DNA from: Symsagittifera roscoffensis
Taxonomy: Eukaryota; Xenacoelomorpha; Acoela; Convolutidae
Assembly (NCBI RefSeq): GCF_963678635.1
Contig: NC_087062.1
Span: forward strand, 91,551,845-91,615,844
Direction of reading: 5' to 3'
DNA length: 64,000 nt
Below the pieces are notes generated by a model. The model ran no database searches, was not told where the DNA came from, and was given only the letters and a program-made list of their open reading frames with translations. Positions 22,401 through 31,100 of this stretch are shown one piece after another. Position numbers and translations under genes: made by a program. The stretch's first letter is position 1. The number at the start of each line of letters is the position of its first letter.

Positions 22401-22975
22401 AATTTCGACGTCTGATCTCGCTCGTCGACTGCCTGGTCTCTCTCCAGCTGAAGCTTCTCCCTGTCCAGCTTCGCCTGATCCCGATCGAGGTTCGCTTTAT
22501 TCCTTTCCTTCAGCGCCTTCTCGAGCTCTTTCTTTAGAACCCCCAGATCCGGATATGCCTCTGTCGTCTGTTGCGCTCGCGACATCGACGGCACCTTACT
22601 CGAGCTCTGGCCTGTGGATCTTGCTGTTGGTCTCGTCGGTAGCGGAAACTCTCCTGCGCCGTGTTCGGTGTTGTTACTCAGGCCAGGATTTCTTGCCAAG
22701 TCAAAGCCCCTTACTCCTCCATCCGCATTCCAAGATAACCATCTGGTCTGTTCTCGATTTGATATGCCCTCGGTGGTGTAGCCGACCATCAAGACAGCCT
22801 CCGTCGCAGACTCCCTGCACTCACCCTGGTCCTCCAACTGGAGGATCGCATTCAGCATCACCACCATTCTCTCGTCTATCTGGGTGTAGTCCAGGTCCCT
22901 CAAGCGTCTGTACAGCTCGTCAAGAGTGGGCTTCTTCAGAGCCGCGGGCACGGAGTTCCAGAATCGGTCTGCCAT
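16433..22975 (-). CDS. element 1 ORF3: 2180-residue protein with SGNH hydrolase and second SGNH-like domain
   Basis: I place the start at the ATG at 22975 (MADRFWNSV), because the element 2 homologue starts at the matching place. Residues about 145-235 form a charged coiled coil. About 410-600 is an SGNH hydrolase with IIGDSLVRVL (Ser417), MVGTNDVS (Asn466) and KDGIHFD (Asp560, His563), so the catalytic set is complete. A second related region at about 830-1000 has AGSDFEGT in place of GDS and FAGMNDHLHA, so it is probably non-catalytic. About 1180-1240 is strongly hydrophobic and could be membrane-associated. About 1600-1760 is acidic and disordered. It sits where env lies in retroviruses, but I see no signal peptide or fusion protein signature. 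It ends in TAG followed by ACA and the ORF4 ATG. Confidence 0.85.
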   Translation of the reverse strand: MADRFWNSVPAALKKPTLDELYRRLRDLDYTQIDERMVVMLNAILQLEDQGECRESATEAVLMVGYTTEGISNREQTRWLSWNADGGVRGFDLARNPGLSNNTEHGAGEFPLPTRPTARSTGQSSSKVPSMSRAQQTTEAYPDLGVLKKELEKALKERNKANLDRDQAKLDREKLQLERDQAVDERDQTSKLLEMLRAEHQQELRVRENVANRDQLKSELERIEQRQRELDAQKGARSNERVVTSSRPESRMEVDEAPRARGRFNLDREAREHMSEGLEVWIPNDVTPSLRNLETQPVRPLMDVVLPGYTPTSTSSGSQVSGASSRLKELGETLQQQSRERSTRPELPPTWREQPVRNVVIASYKKNTEGNYHRHNRLDWSAEQGARRDCFHDAAWVEYLAPPRVPEGAVHLIIGDSLVRVLTQIRSHWQTGVLSFAGAATPQMLATLDMLGMTKVYTVTLMVGTNDVSRGEARKVARLCDKMSCLLEELRIQMDPILLTVCTVPYNMMFDQHALEMNQKVRSLNKMIRDIHRKSVLPLRLLDIAERMEKKGFPEDTSKDGIHFDRPRGAEWLNDVFQEHINTLEADLLETAQFTLGPPPNPPFLASRALAGRLGARVDTRDSSRSNQTRLQSATPMESEEVESSTPPGSAMSSVVVADGRREKKSMETARLRYPEKVKELDLESLECRRELAETLGIERVSHEDLNRHHCIDWLKAHEAHFSRAKLMETTDLTGIPTKTIMGPINYRPLKLLGGPGLITEPPKHRTGIARIRLATPAQLKVVDKLLNPGGMELPDAAYEGPKLAEDPRYGKPCGGTQLAKTLAVYDRADPAAARVVIVAGSDFEGTSPKLFWPEILVYSLPGAELNQMLTLVVAIKSEMPCEPELLMFAGMNDHLHAMGLLEQLKGKEIPTSKKIWEAIQALFAAMNEVQENVASRFGSKTKVVFTTSPGYANMPPALQFVYAVLILIAEGSEWRILMAAPNRELEPLNLRLYKSELPAAWADISHALRGFYGLADVLIVLDEVLLLEISNFARQLKFSPVIGDDHPAINQLTASLWFRSMDVKVANSTSRTRGPSNERRNVVETEKQLESMKYRLTQENGWWPFLTPRLENVTNKTREEAPLLVKQIWSFLEKQLELAETRDMTVARFVSAANEVTIGGFWREHANGELKTRRDYEILKFLSPCWEREFLAGVFGTTATIFGAFVQEILGMSISLLLALYLVYPRYLFNMGPAYMFSRGVETLRVDGYLALVLLTHGELVSFHRLMEYGEPLSMGGVHTSIETSSYKCAAGLKTLLVQYLMMQNRYMTGEDENPTSREEWEKANRGMPLLTDLCLAMRSDPMGIIRGLEEVVTCIYGPAVTYAFPDPLVITYRHSVTHLSLISVLDGTALNWCQQEVLRARMSNTVLFGKVKDAEMMVCNFRGQMQCRMGGKREGPIEMYPKFWNLNPLTANGREVLRIPAWKECFALVKRELEAIMEKEILPATMPEFPTVRRMTLGMNSPLVVPSIMAKMMTEETQRHFTDGWDPLFIGYTAAVYFHTSEMKVNSWTTQAKKSRGSQPPGYEVRKVLRTLEKEGLENMLPIWDDGRMIVMEGHVALVDEMKFAMRKYKAPYGLEQVEVTQVGTELDAAGQLHVALTEYKKLDPTTPSPLSVDTPGDKRSGPVEDRFKRILERRRNESEEESMDETLSEAGEDMEVGNTPEPGPSGEELTTQELLKDLSEENWADTATPPLNPSPRKNLELPLAGETFNMGMLLLSSEEREKNTFEGNRDIFLGSLEDDAWQEFLGEFNREVGSETTLDKFKKELWDAVVRFGEPLLIGTGLDEKARKELLNKLVELRNARSKTRKEKCEDSSTLKQKTVDKMVDDIKRDKVGTSNMIKSTNILKARAGGRQELEGVDGEVESMMIATTPSSRDVKTRKRKREVEGWGSPSVDAVSEGNLRETAPIVLARCKTAAYKNSSELRKPLEVEKEIEVSTSSTSEEEFKPQKVNVKRGSTNGQVGEVEIGKEWISKAHQDMGKQVTSDPLERNKTRNTSRTWWVALETLKEMEDCLKKLDSGIARRRRNWATQQKAEVNKIEMACHLKRSWQSLLKDHFEEAMRTSSSAPPLMANPFVRTAGQLMFTWSLVGIELETLTSYDRLKLGSKKLEVYQALMQHVARDNSDLSLARRKDATCFLR

Positions 22976-23010
22976 TTTTGCAACTTCGGGATGTATATAG
23001 GTAGATGTTA

Positions 23011-23070
23011 ACCAGCTCAAGAATTACCTTACCAACTCAAGAATTACCTTACCAACTCAAGTATTACCCA
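23011..23070 (-). repeat. 20-bp tandem repeat just upstream of ORF3
   Basis: Three 20-base units of the type ACCAACTCAAGAATTACCTT (plus strand) end about 35 bases before the ORF3 ATG. On the sense strand each unit carries GGTAAGGTAA, which resembles a splice donor, and CTTGAG, which is abundant in the whole element. Confidence 0.8.
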
Positions 23071-23206
23071 ATTCAAGAATTCTCTAGAAATGCTCTCTTG
23101 CAAGTACTTGCTGTAGATTCGGATTATCGCGTGTTCAATCAAGATTCTCTCTTTCTGTTTCTCGCTTGAGTGTAGTTGGATTTTCAACTTTGTTTTTCAA
23201 ACTCGA

Positions 23207-23222
23207 TCTGAAAACAGAAAGC
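23207..23222 (-). promoter_or_regulatory. candidate splice acceptor upstream of ORF3 (element 1)
   Basis: The sense strand reads CTTTCTGTTTTCAG then ATC, a strong 3' splice site 232 nt before the ORF3 ATG, in the 480-nt spacer between pol and ORF3. Element 2 has an equivalent (TTTCTTTTCTAG then ATC) at 46185-46198. ORF3 lies far downstream of gag-pol, so a spliced subgenomic mRNA is a reasonable way to express it. Confidence 0.5.
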
Positions 23223-23499
23223 TCATTAAAACTTAGCATGTCACGTTCCTAACCTAGAGACCCCCCTTCTACCCATATGGTTAAAATCTTATCATTCTCA
23301 TATCACTTAAAGCAATTCGATTGGATTTTCCCTTAAGAACATGCAGATTCATTTTATGTTTTAGCACCATCAATTCTTTCTTTTTAAAATTCAATTGTCA
23401 TGCCAATCACATCTTAAGATCCCTTTACCTGCGCCGCACCCCAGTACCTAACTCAAGACTCCTCCCTCACACCCGACCTGATACCTCCATGTACCCGAC

Positions 23500-26400
23500 T
23501 CAGGCAATGCTCAAGTAGTACTTCTTGTGAAGATGCACCATTATCTCTGTTTCTGCAAAGACCACATGTAGGATAGCGTACAATTCCCTCGAGCTCAGTT
23601 TGCCCCTGTTTGGGTCGTACACCGGCATCGAGACCTCCACTATTCCTCTTTCAATCATGAAGTCACGTAGTCTTGTCAGTGCCAATATCACGTGTTCGGG
23701 ATCAATTGTGTTTCTGTCGTTGACTCTCGTTACTAGGAAGCAGAGGTATTTGCCCGGGACTTGTGCCACTGACGGTGGAAGCGCTGCTATGCCTCCCAGT
23801 CCTGGCCTCTGTCTGAACAGAAACTCTACGTTCTGGTACTCTCTTTTGAAGTCAGCCTCCAATCTTGATTTGAAACTCATGTCCGCCGTGATGCAGATCG
23901 CGCTGGTCCTGTTTGACAGGATGAAGTCGCTATCCGTTATCATGATGTTCTCTGAGTATTCATTGGGTATTTCGAATTTCGTTTTGAAATTCCTTCCTAT
24001 GGTAGGCTCTGGTTCTTCTTCCTCCAGTTCCAATCCGCTTGTTTCCCTCACTTCCTTGAGCTTCTTTATCATCAAATTTTCGGTGTGGGTAAGTCCTACC
24101 CCCACTCCCCGGACAAAAATATTTATCGACGTCCCCGTCGATGTAGTCGGGTCTGAATTGTCCTTGGGGATGTCCAGTGGTCTGTCTGTTGCTGTCCATC
24201 CGAAAAGAGGGTCCTCTGTCTTCATGTAATTTGCTGCTGATACATCGATTTGCTGAATGCTTTGTCCTTCGCGGCTCTCGTCTTTGACATCACGCATCCA
24301 CTCTAGAATCCTCAAGTTCGTGTTCTCCCTCCTTTCTATTTCACTCTGCTCGAGATCCGTCTCCAATTCTGGCGTCGAGTAATCATCCTGCGGATAATGT
24401 CCACCATCGTCAATGACCTGCCATTCCTCTTCGGCTTCCAGTTCGCCTGCACTTAGTAGTTCATCGCCCAACTTGTCTGGCTGTATCTTATCGATCAAGA
24501 AGTCATCCCCGTACCTATTGTACCTCATACCTGTTCGTTTACGATTGCCAGTCCTGGTTTCCGGTGGTGTTGGTCGATCCGGCTCCATCCACTTCGGTAC
24601 CTCGTTTTGCTCTGGGTCGTTCCAGTCTTCTTCTACAAATGAACCTGCATCCGACTCCACTTCTATCTTTTCGTTGTCGTCCAAACTCAAGTTCTCATTA
24701 CCATCATTTTTCTCTCTAGTGCCTTTCTCATTCACTTCGCACGCTGGTTCCACCACCAGGTACTCAAGACCTTCCATGTCTTTTGGTAGGCACCAGTCCT
24801 CCGGGGACGGGACGTGAGGCTTCAGATTTTCGTAATGTGCTGCTCGCCCTGTACTCAAGCGATAGAACCGTCCTTGTTGATGTACTTCCGTAATCATGAA
24901 CGGTCCTCTCCATTTCTTGAGTAGTTTCTTTGTTCCCTTGGGCGGTATGACATTTTGGAAGACCCACACGTATTGGCCCACTTCGTATGGCTTTGCTCTT
25001 AGTATCTTTTCGTCATATTTCTTGCGTTGCCTCATTTGCGCTTGCGCCGTGTTTCTCCGACATAGCTCGTTTAGCTCTTGTTGTCTTTTGATCGCTTCCT
25101 TCACGTATGCTTGAGGTGACGTCCTCTTCCCCTCGTACTCCGGGTAGAAGAATGTTATAGGCATTGCCCTTTCCCTGCCTGTCAACATCATGAAAGGACT
25201 GATACCCGTCGTTGAGTGCTGAGTACTATTATAGGCTCCTACTACCTGTGCCAGGTATTTGTCCCAGTCCGTCATGTATCTCGAGCAGTACACCCTGAGC
25301 ATGTTGACCAGTGTCCTGTTCTGTCTTTCTACCAGCCCATTGGTCTGTGGATGATAGGTCGTCGAGTGTGCTTGAGCAATGTGTGATCTCTTCATCAATT
25401 CTTTTGTCAAGTCCCCCACAAAAGCCTTGCCGTTGTCCGACTGGAAAGTCATTGGACAACCATACCGCGATATCCAATGCGTTATCAGGTGATCACATGT
25501 CTCCTCTGCTGAGGCTGTCTGGCACGGAACCGCTTCCGCCAACTTGGTGAAGTGATCTATTATAACTAGTATTTGGTTATAACCCGACTCCGTCATGCAG
25601 ATTTTCTGATGGTCTATCTGCACCACCTCATTGAATTCCGAACTCTCGACAGACTTGAGGGGAAACTTCATCTTCCTTGGGTCTTTTACTTGAAGGCATG
25701 CTAGGCAGGCATTCACCCATCTCTCGCAAGCTTTTCTCATTCCCGGCCAGTCAAACCTGTGAAGTATCCTTTGTTGTACTTTATCTATCCCCTGGTGGCC
25801 CATCTGGTCGTGTGATCTGAAAAGCACCTCCGTTTGGTACAATTGTGGTAGTATGATGAGGTTGTGTTTGTGTAATATTTTTTCCTCATCTCTTCTCTTG
25901 CACGCTACCACCCCTTCAGCTGTGTGATAAAGTAAGTCTCTCTTTTCTTTGTAGAACTGGCTCAAGATCTTGTAGCTGTCTTCCTCAAGTTCCCCCTTCT
26001 CCTTGACTCCCAAATGGATCCATTTGGAGAGGTTACTTGTCATTTTGTCATTCTTCTGGGCCCTTATTAGGTCAGACAGCCTGTATCTCGCCTTAACGTG
26101 CTCCTTTAGCGCCATGATCTGTCCATTCATCTCACCAGGGTTGTTGATGTCATCGCTCAGTTTCACACATATCATCCTTTTCACGATTTTCATGTCGTCT
26201 TCTGGTACCAGATTCGTTCTGACGTTTGAGTTGCACGATAGTTCCCTTAGTGGTTTTCTTGAAACTGCTATTTTCTCGAGCTCTTCACCACCTCGTACCT
26301 CTTGTATTTCCAGATTGTACGTCCCTGAAGATGGATCCGTCTGTAATTCCCTGTCGTGCTGTCTTATCTTCTCTTCCGCCAGTATCATGCATAGACTGTC

Positions 26401-28104
26401 TTGGTCTTCGCTGCTCTCATCCGAGTCTTCATCCCATTCTTCACGCTCCCCGGACAATTTCCCTTCTCCGGTTTCGTCTTCTTCCATGAATCTGGACCAC
26501 TCCCCGGACTCTTGATCTAGTCCCAGGTGTTCAACTTCTTCTCTGAATGTTACTTTCTTATCCCTGACTTTTGTCTGCTCCAGAATTTTTTCGGGGATTT
26601 TTTCAACTAGTGATCGCACAACTTCCTTGCTATCAGTGATGCTTCCTTTTGAGACGTCAGTATTGTTCACTGTTTCTTCTCTCCGAAGTATGGTTAGTTC
26701 CGGTGCCTCCTGACCTTTCCCTTGGATCACGGGCTTGTCATCTGATAGTTTCTCAAGCAACCTCATTAAGTCTTCATCTATTCGGACCGTTCCCTCCTCT
26801 ACCTGGATGAGATCATAACCTTTTGCCTTGAGTGTTTCCCTCACGATCTTGGACTTGAGCATTATTCCTATCGGAATCCCTCTGCTTTTCTTCAAGATGG
26901 TCTTTTCAAGAGGCTCTTTCGGCAATTCGGGATGATCTTCAATCGGTTTGCCTGATTTGTCCAGCCATCTCGTGAGTGGAAGACTGTCGTACGTTTCTTT
27001 GTCCATAAAGGAGAAGCCGTCTTTGATCTCAGGTCTGTCCGCCTCTCTTTGTTCTTGCCTCTCGTAGAACTCCGTCTTCTTACTCAAGCTGTCAGCATTT
27101 TGATGTTTATCTCGTGTTCTGTGCTCAATTATCATGTTGTATCCATCCAAGCGAACTATCCACCTCCCAATATAGCTCTGGTCCATTGAGTACGTTTTCA
27201 GCCAGCTTAGTGCTCGGTTGTCGACTCGCAGCTTGAAGGGCTCACTGCCTAAGTATGCTCTGTATTTTTCGACAAAGGTGACCACCGCGAACATCTCTGC
27301 TTTCGGTGCTCCGTACTTCATTTCTGTGTCACTTAGGACCTTGCTCCCGTATGCTATTGGTCTCAAGACTGTCTTCCCATTCCATTCTTGTTCTTGATGG
27401 AGAATCCCAGAAATAGCGACTACTGACGCATCCGTGTCTAGCACGTACATCCCCTTCTCAGTCGGCATACCCAGTACTGGTGCCTCACACAGCTCTTTCT
27501 TTATTCTCTGGAATGACTCTTCTGCCGCGTTGTTCCACGTGAACTTCTTGCCCTTATGTCTCATTAATTGTTGCATCGGGTATACCTTGTCCGCATAGCC
27601 CTTGATGAATTCTCTATAATAGTTGGCGAAACCCAGGAAGCTCATCAGCTGGTGTTCCGTCTTCGGTGATTTCCAGGTTAGGACTGCTTCCACGGCGTCT
27701 GGGTCAGGTCTGATACCGTGTTTATCTACCATCCTGCCCAAGTATTTAATCGAGTCCTTGAGTATCTCGCACTTTGATGGTTTACACTTCAACCCCGATC
27801 TTTTCATGCACGCGAACACCTCGTCAAGCCTCTCGATGTGGTCTTCTAGTGTTGGCGTTGCTATTACCACGTCGTCCACATAGCACATTACCAGGTTGCC
27901 GTACTTCTTCGTCACGCCTATCAACGCGTGTGCCATCAGCCGCTGAAACGTGGCTGTTGCATTGCAGAGTCCAAACGGCATCCGTTTCCATTGAAACAGA
28001 CCCAACTCGCAGGCGAACCCTGTCTTGTCCCTGTCTTGCTTCCTTAATGGTACCTGCCAAAAGGCCGAGCCTAAATCAAGAGTCGTAAAAAATTTCGCAT
28101 CACC
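23500..28104 (-). CDS. element 1 pol: RT palm, RNase H, integrase, long tail with macro domain
   Basis: Same reading frame as gag-pro upstream, open from the TAA at 28107-28105 to the TGA at 23500. In order: the RT block with LDLGSAFWQV, FGLCNATATFQRLM and the catalytic YVDD (about 27880); RNase H (VLDTDASVVAISGIL, about 27430; LRVDNRALSWL); integrase zinc finger H-x4-H with C-x2-C (about 25815-25700); integrase DDE (VQIDH about 25620, QSDNGKAF about 25435, NGLVERQNRT about 25330); and a GPF/Y-type module WRGPFMI (about 24905). A disordered acidic tail of about 250 residues follows. The last 150 residues (about 23960-23503) fit a macro domain of the TARG1/OARD1-like group: ITADMSFKSRLEADFKREY, GKYLCFLVTR, VSMPVYDPNRGKL, FAETEIMVHLHKKYYLS. 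Positions equal to the TARG1 catalytic Lys and Asp seem replaced, so binding is likelier than hydrolysis. Confidence 0.88.
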   Translation of the reverse strand, partial: GDAKFFTTLDLGSAFWQVPLRKQDRDKTGFACELGLFQWKRMPFGLCNATATFQRLMAHALIGVTKKYGNLVMCYVDDVVIATPTLEDHIERLDEVFACMKRSGLKCKPSKCEILKDSIKYLGRMVDKHGIRPDPDAVEAVLTWKSPKTEHQLMSFLGFANYYREFIKGYADKVYPMQQLMRHKGKKFTWNNAAEESFQRIKKELCEAPVLGMPTEKGMYVLDTDASVVAISGILHQEQEWNGKTVLRPIAYGSKVLSDTEMKYGAPKAEMFAVVTFVEKYRAYLGSEPFKLRVDNRALSWLKTYSMDQSYIGRWIVRLDGYNMIIEHRTRDKHQNADSLSKKTEFYERQEQREADRPEIKDGFSFMDKETYDSLPLTRWLDKSGKPIEDHPELPKEPLEKTILKKSRGIPIGIMLKSKIVRETLKAKGYDLIQVEEGTVRIDEDLMRLLEKLSDDKPVIQGKGQEAPELTILRREETVNNTDVSKGSITDSKEVVRSLVEKIPEKILEQTKVRDKKVTFREEVEHLGLDQESGEWSRFMEEDETGEGKLSGEREEWDEDSDESSEDQDSLCMILAEEKIRQHDRELQTDPSSGTYNLEIQEVRGGEELEKIAVSRKPLRELSCNSNVRTNLVPEDDMKIVKRMICVKLSDDINNPGEMNGQIMALKEHVKARYRLSDLIRAQKNDKMTSNLSKWIHLGVKEKGELEEDSYKILSQFYKEKRDLLYHTAEGVVACKRRDEEKILHKHNLIILPQLYQTEVLFRSHDQMGHQGIDKVQQRILHRFDWPGMRKACERWVNACLACLQVKDPRKMKFPLKSVESSEFNEVVQIDHQKICMTESGYNQILVIIDHFTKLAEAVPCQTASAEETCDHLITHWISRYGCPMTFQSDNGKAFVGDLTKELMKRSHIAQAHSTTYHPQTNGLVERQNRTLVNMLRVYCSRYMTDWDKYLAQVVGAYNSTQHSTTGISPFMMLTGRERAMPITFFYPEYEGKRTSPQAYVKEAIKRQQELNELCRRNTAQAQMRQRKKYDEKILRAKPYEVGQYVWVFQNVIPPKGTKKLLKKWRGPFMITEVHQQGRFYRLSTGRAAHYENLKPHVPSPEDWCLPKDMEGLEYLVVEPACEVNEKGTREKNDGNENLSLDDNEKIEVESDAGSFVEEDWNDPEQNEVPKWMEPDRPTPPETRTGNRKRTGMRYNRYGDDFLIDKIQPDKLGDELLSAGELEAEEEWQVIDDGGHYPQDDYSTPELETDLEQSEIERRENTNLRILEWMRDVKDESREGQSIQQIDVSAANYMKTEDPLFGWTATDRPLDIPKDNSDPTTSTGTSINIFVRGVGVGLTHTENLMIKKLKEVRETSGLELEEEEPEPTIGRNFKTKFEIPNEYSENIMITDSDFILSNRTSAICITADMSFKSRLEADFKREYQNVEFLFRQRPGLGGIAALPPSVAQVPGKYLCFLVTRVNDRNTIDPEHVILALTRLRDFMIERGIVEVSMPVYDPNRGKLSSRELYAILHVVFAETEIMVHLHKKYYLSIA

Positions 28105-31100
28105 TTACTTCGAGAGGCTCTCATCAATTCTAGGTATGGGATAGGCATCCTTCACCGTGACGGAGTTCAGGTATCGAAAGTCACAACAAAACCTTAACTG
28201 GTCGCCTTTCTTTTTGGCCATCACTACTCCACACGCCCACGGTGACTTGGATGGTTCTATCATGTCATACTCTAGTAACGTTTCGATTTCTTTTCTACAC
28301 GCGTCCGATTTGTGTGGGGTCATGCGCCTCGCCCCCTCCCTGTGTGGCACCGCGTTTTCCTCAAGTTCTATTTCATGTTCAACAAAATTACAACACCCGA
28401 TATCCGCCTTATGCCTTGAAAAAACCTCCTCGTTCCGCTCTAGTACGTCCTTGATAGCTTCGAGCTGTTCATCTTTCAGTTTGCCCCTTAAATGTTCAAT
28501 CTCCGGCAGAACCGGTTTATCAGTTTGCATTTCATCTAGCGTGGGTCGCTCTGGAAAGTTCGAACAGCTCGAAAGCCCATCGTCCGTTTCTGACTTAAGT
28601 GATTTGATAAGACCTGAAGAATCTTTTATTCTCTGCAATCGTCTCAAGATACAAATTTTGTCCCTGTGATTAGGACAATCAACAACTTCATTTTGTTTTG
28701 AGTTTTCAATTGTTTCGTATCGAGTTTTAACTGGTAAAGCATATCCCAGCTTCCTCCCTCTCTGTATCGTGATCGGTATATCAAGGGTATTCAACAAGAC
28801 ACTGACGCAGAGGCCGCTCTTCGTTATCGAAAATGATCTTCCTAAAACAGCAGCGCTTTGACTATTGGGATTCGGAACTATACACACTTGCTTGTTGTCA
28901 CTTAGTTCATTATAATTTTTCATCCTCAAGCTTACGATTGCCGCTTCATTAGCTTTTAACCTCACTCTCCTACTCAAGAATACCGGTGCTTTGTTTTCAT
29001 TCGCCATTATTAAATTTACCGGTTTGATTGCGTACCTCCTATCCGGGTTCCGTATCCTGAACATTGCATTATTTAGATCAATCGTTACGTCGAAATTCCT
29101 GATGAAGTCTCTGCCCAAAATGAATTGGTCAGATTCATCTAGGTTTTCTACCACGATGAAGCTCATCCACAGGTTACGTTCCCCCAAATTGAGGGCTATT
29201 ATCGGCGTCCTGCCCAACACCCGAAGGGCCCCTTTGTTTGCAGCTGACAGCCGTATTCTCGAGTCTATCAAGTCACCTTTGTCAAAGCCCATCTTTTCCC
29301 ATGTTTCGATTGGTATGACGCTCAAGACTGCTCCCGTGTCGAGTAATCCACGTAACTGAGTCTTTTTGCCATTTATGTCTAGCACGTGCCCTGTCACGTC
29401 TGCTTCCGTCCCGATGTGCATTGCATCTTCTTCGAGCATAGCACAGTGTCCAATCGATCTTACTTTCAATTCTTCTTTCCCTACATAGATTTGTCCAATT
29501 AGGTCTTCGTCGCATGTTATCATCGTCTTGGTATAGATGTTGATTCCATCTATATTTAGCATGACCTCGTGTGGACCATAAGCTTCAGTGTACCTATTAT
29601 CAACACGTACCGATTTGCTGCCCCCTCTCGTGAGTAGTGCCCTGAGCGCTCTAGAAGTCGTTTGTGGACTTATTCCACTCAAGTAGTCTGCATACACGTC
29701 AATGTGCATTATCGTCTGGTCGCTCGGCTCGCTCAAGTTTCTGGTTACCTCGTGTCCGCCCACTGTGATTATCGACATTATTCTTGCTCCGATTTTCGAT
29801 ATTCCAAAAGGTTTACCTGTCACCATTTTCACGGTGTTACAATTCCCGGTCTCCATTGAGCCCGTTCTAGCCTCTGGTATTGAGTTCGATCCGGTTAATG
29901 CTTCGTTAAAATTCTGTCTTTCGATCTCCAACTTTAGTCGTTGCTCTATTTCTTTCGCAGCCAGATCTTGTTTCACTTTGGCAATTGCTTCCGTCGCCGC
30001 TTTCTCATAATTTCTCATCTCTAGAGAGCTTCCGGCCGCGGACTCTAACGCACCGCTAACATGTGTAACAGCTTTCACTGTCTTCGTCGGCAATTCGGTG
30101 TTTGGTGCCCCCAAGTTCCTAGATTCAAACTCGTTTTGCCTGTTCCGCTGATTCTGCACCGCCGCTAATGCCAACTTATGTTTGGGGTGATTCTGGTTCT
30201 TGACCGCTTCCCAGAACAAGGGACAATCCATTCTGAAGTGCCCCTCCTGGTTACAGAAGAAGCATCTGGCGCCTATCTTGATGATTAAGCCATTATAGTA
30301 CTCGTGTTCCTCCATCTGGCTCATATCCTCTTCATCCGGTGCATAACCTAGGCTCTTCATGCCTTGTTTGTACGTTGTGCAGTCAGCCACATGATGATCC
30401 GCTGACCCGCAGTTTGCGCATGATCTGCGCTTGTCCATATCATCTCTAGGCTTGTACCATGATGACCTCTGGGGTTGGCTTCCCCCTTGCGTGTTCCTGT
30501 TTTCGGAATATGAGTACTTCTTAGGTTTCATCAGCATGTATTCTCTTGATTTCTGTCTCATTTCTTCTGGGGTGGGTGCGCTGTCCTTCGACAATGTGTA
30601 GTATGTTGCTAACATTGTCCTTAAGTCATCACTTTTCACCCCATCGATGAACTTCGAGGCAATGCTAAAGTTCCGTCTATTTGTCGACTCCTCTGGGTCA
30701 CTCCTCCTTCTCAAGCTCTCGAGGTCATCTAGGAACCGATCTATTGACTCGTCGTCCCTCTGCCTTCTCTTTTCAAATCGCATCATCGCTTGGTGACCCT
30801 TCATGCCTGACCCGAATCGATTCAGCAATATCTCGAAGATCTTGTCCGCGGTGTCGCGTTCTTCCTCCTTCTTTGCGACCACGCATTTTAATGCCGTTCC
30901 TTCCAAGTTGCTCAGTATGGCTGTACATGCTTGTCTTTCGTCACTCAAGTTGTCTTGTTCTAGGTGTAATCTCATCACTTCCACCCAAGTGTCAATGCAT
31001 CCATCGGAGTCGTCCTTGAATTCTTTTGGCTTCTTGAATGTCTTTCTTGATTTTCCCTCTCTCCTGTCGCTCGAGTCAGTGTTCCTCGTGGCGAAGGCCT

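Noticed and set aside
28105-28107. Programmed readthrough between gag and pol
   Set aside because: The TAA lies inside the RT domain, after protease, so it would split RT itself. The gag/pro boundary has no stop or shift.
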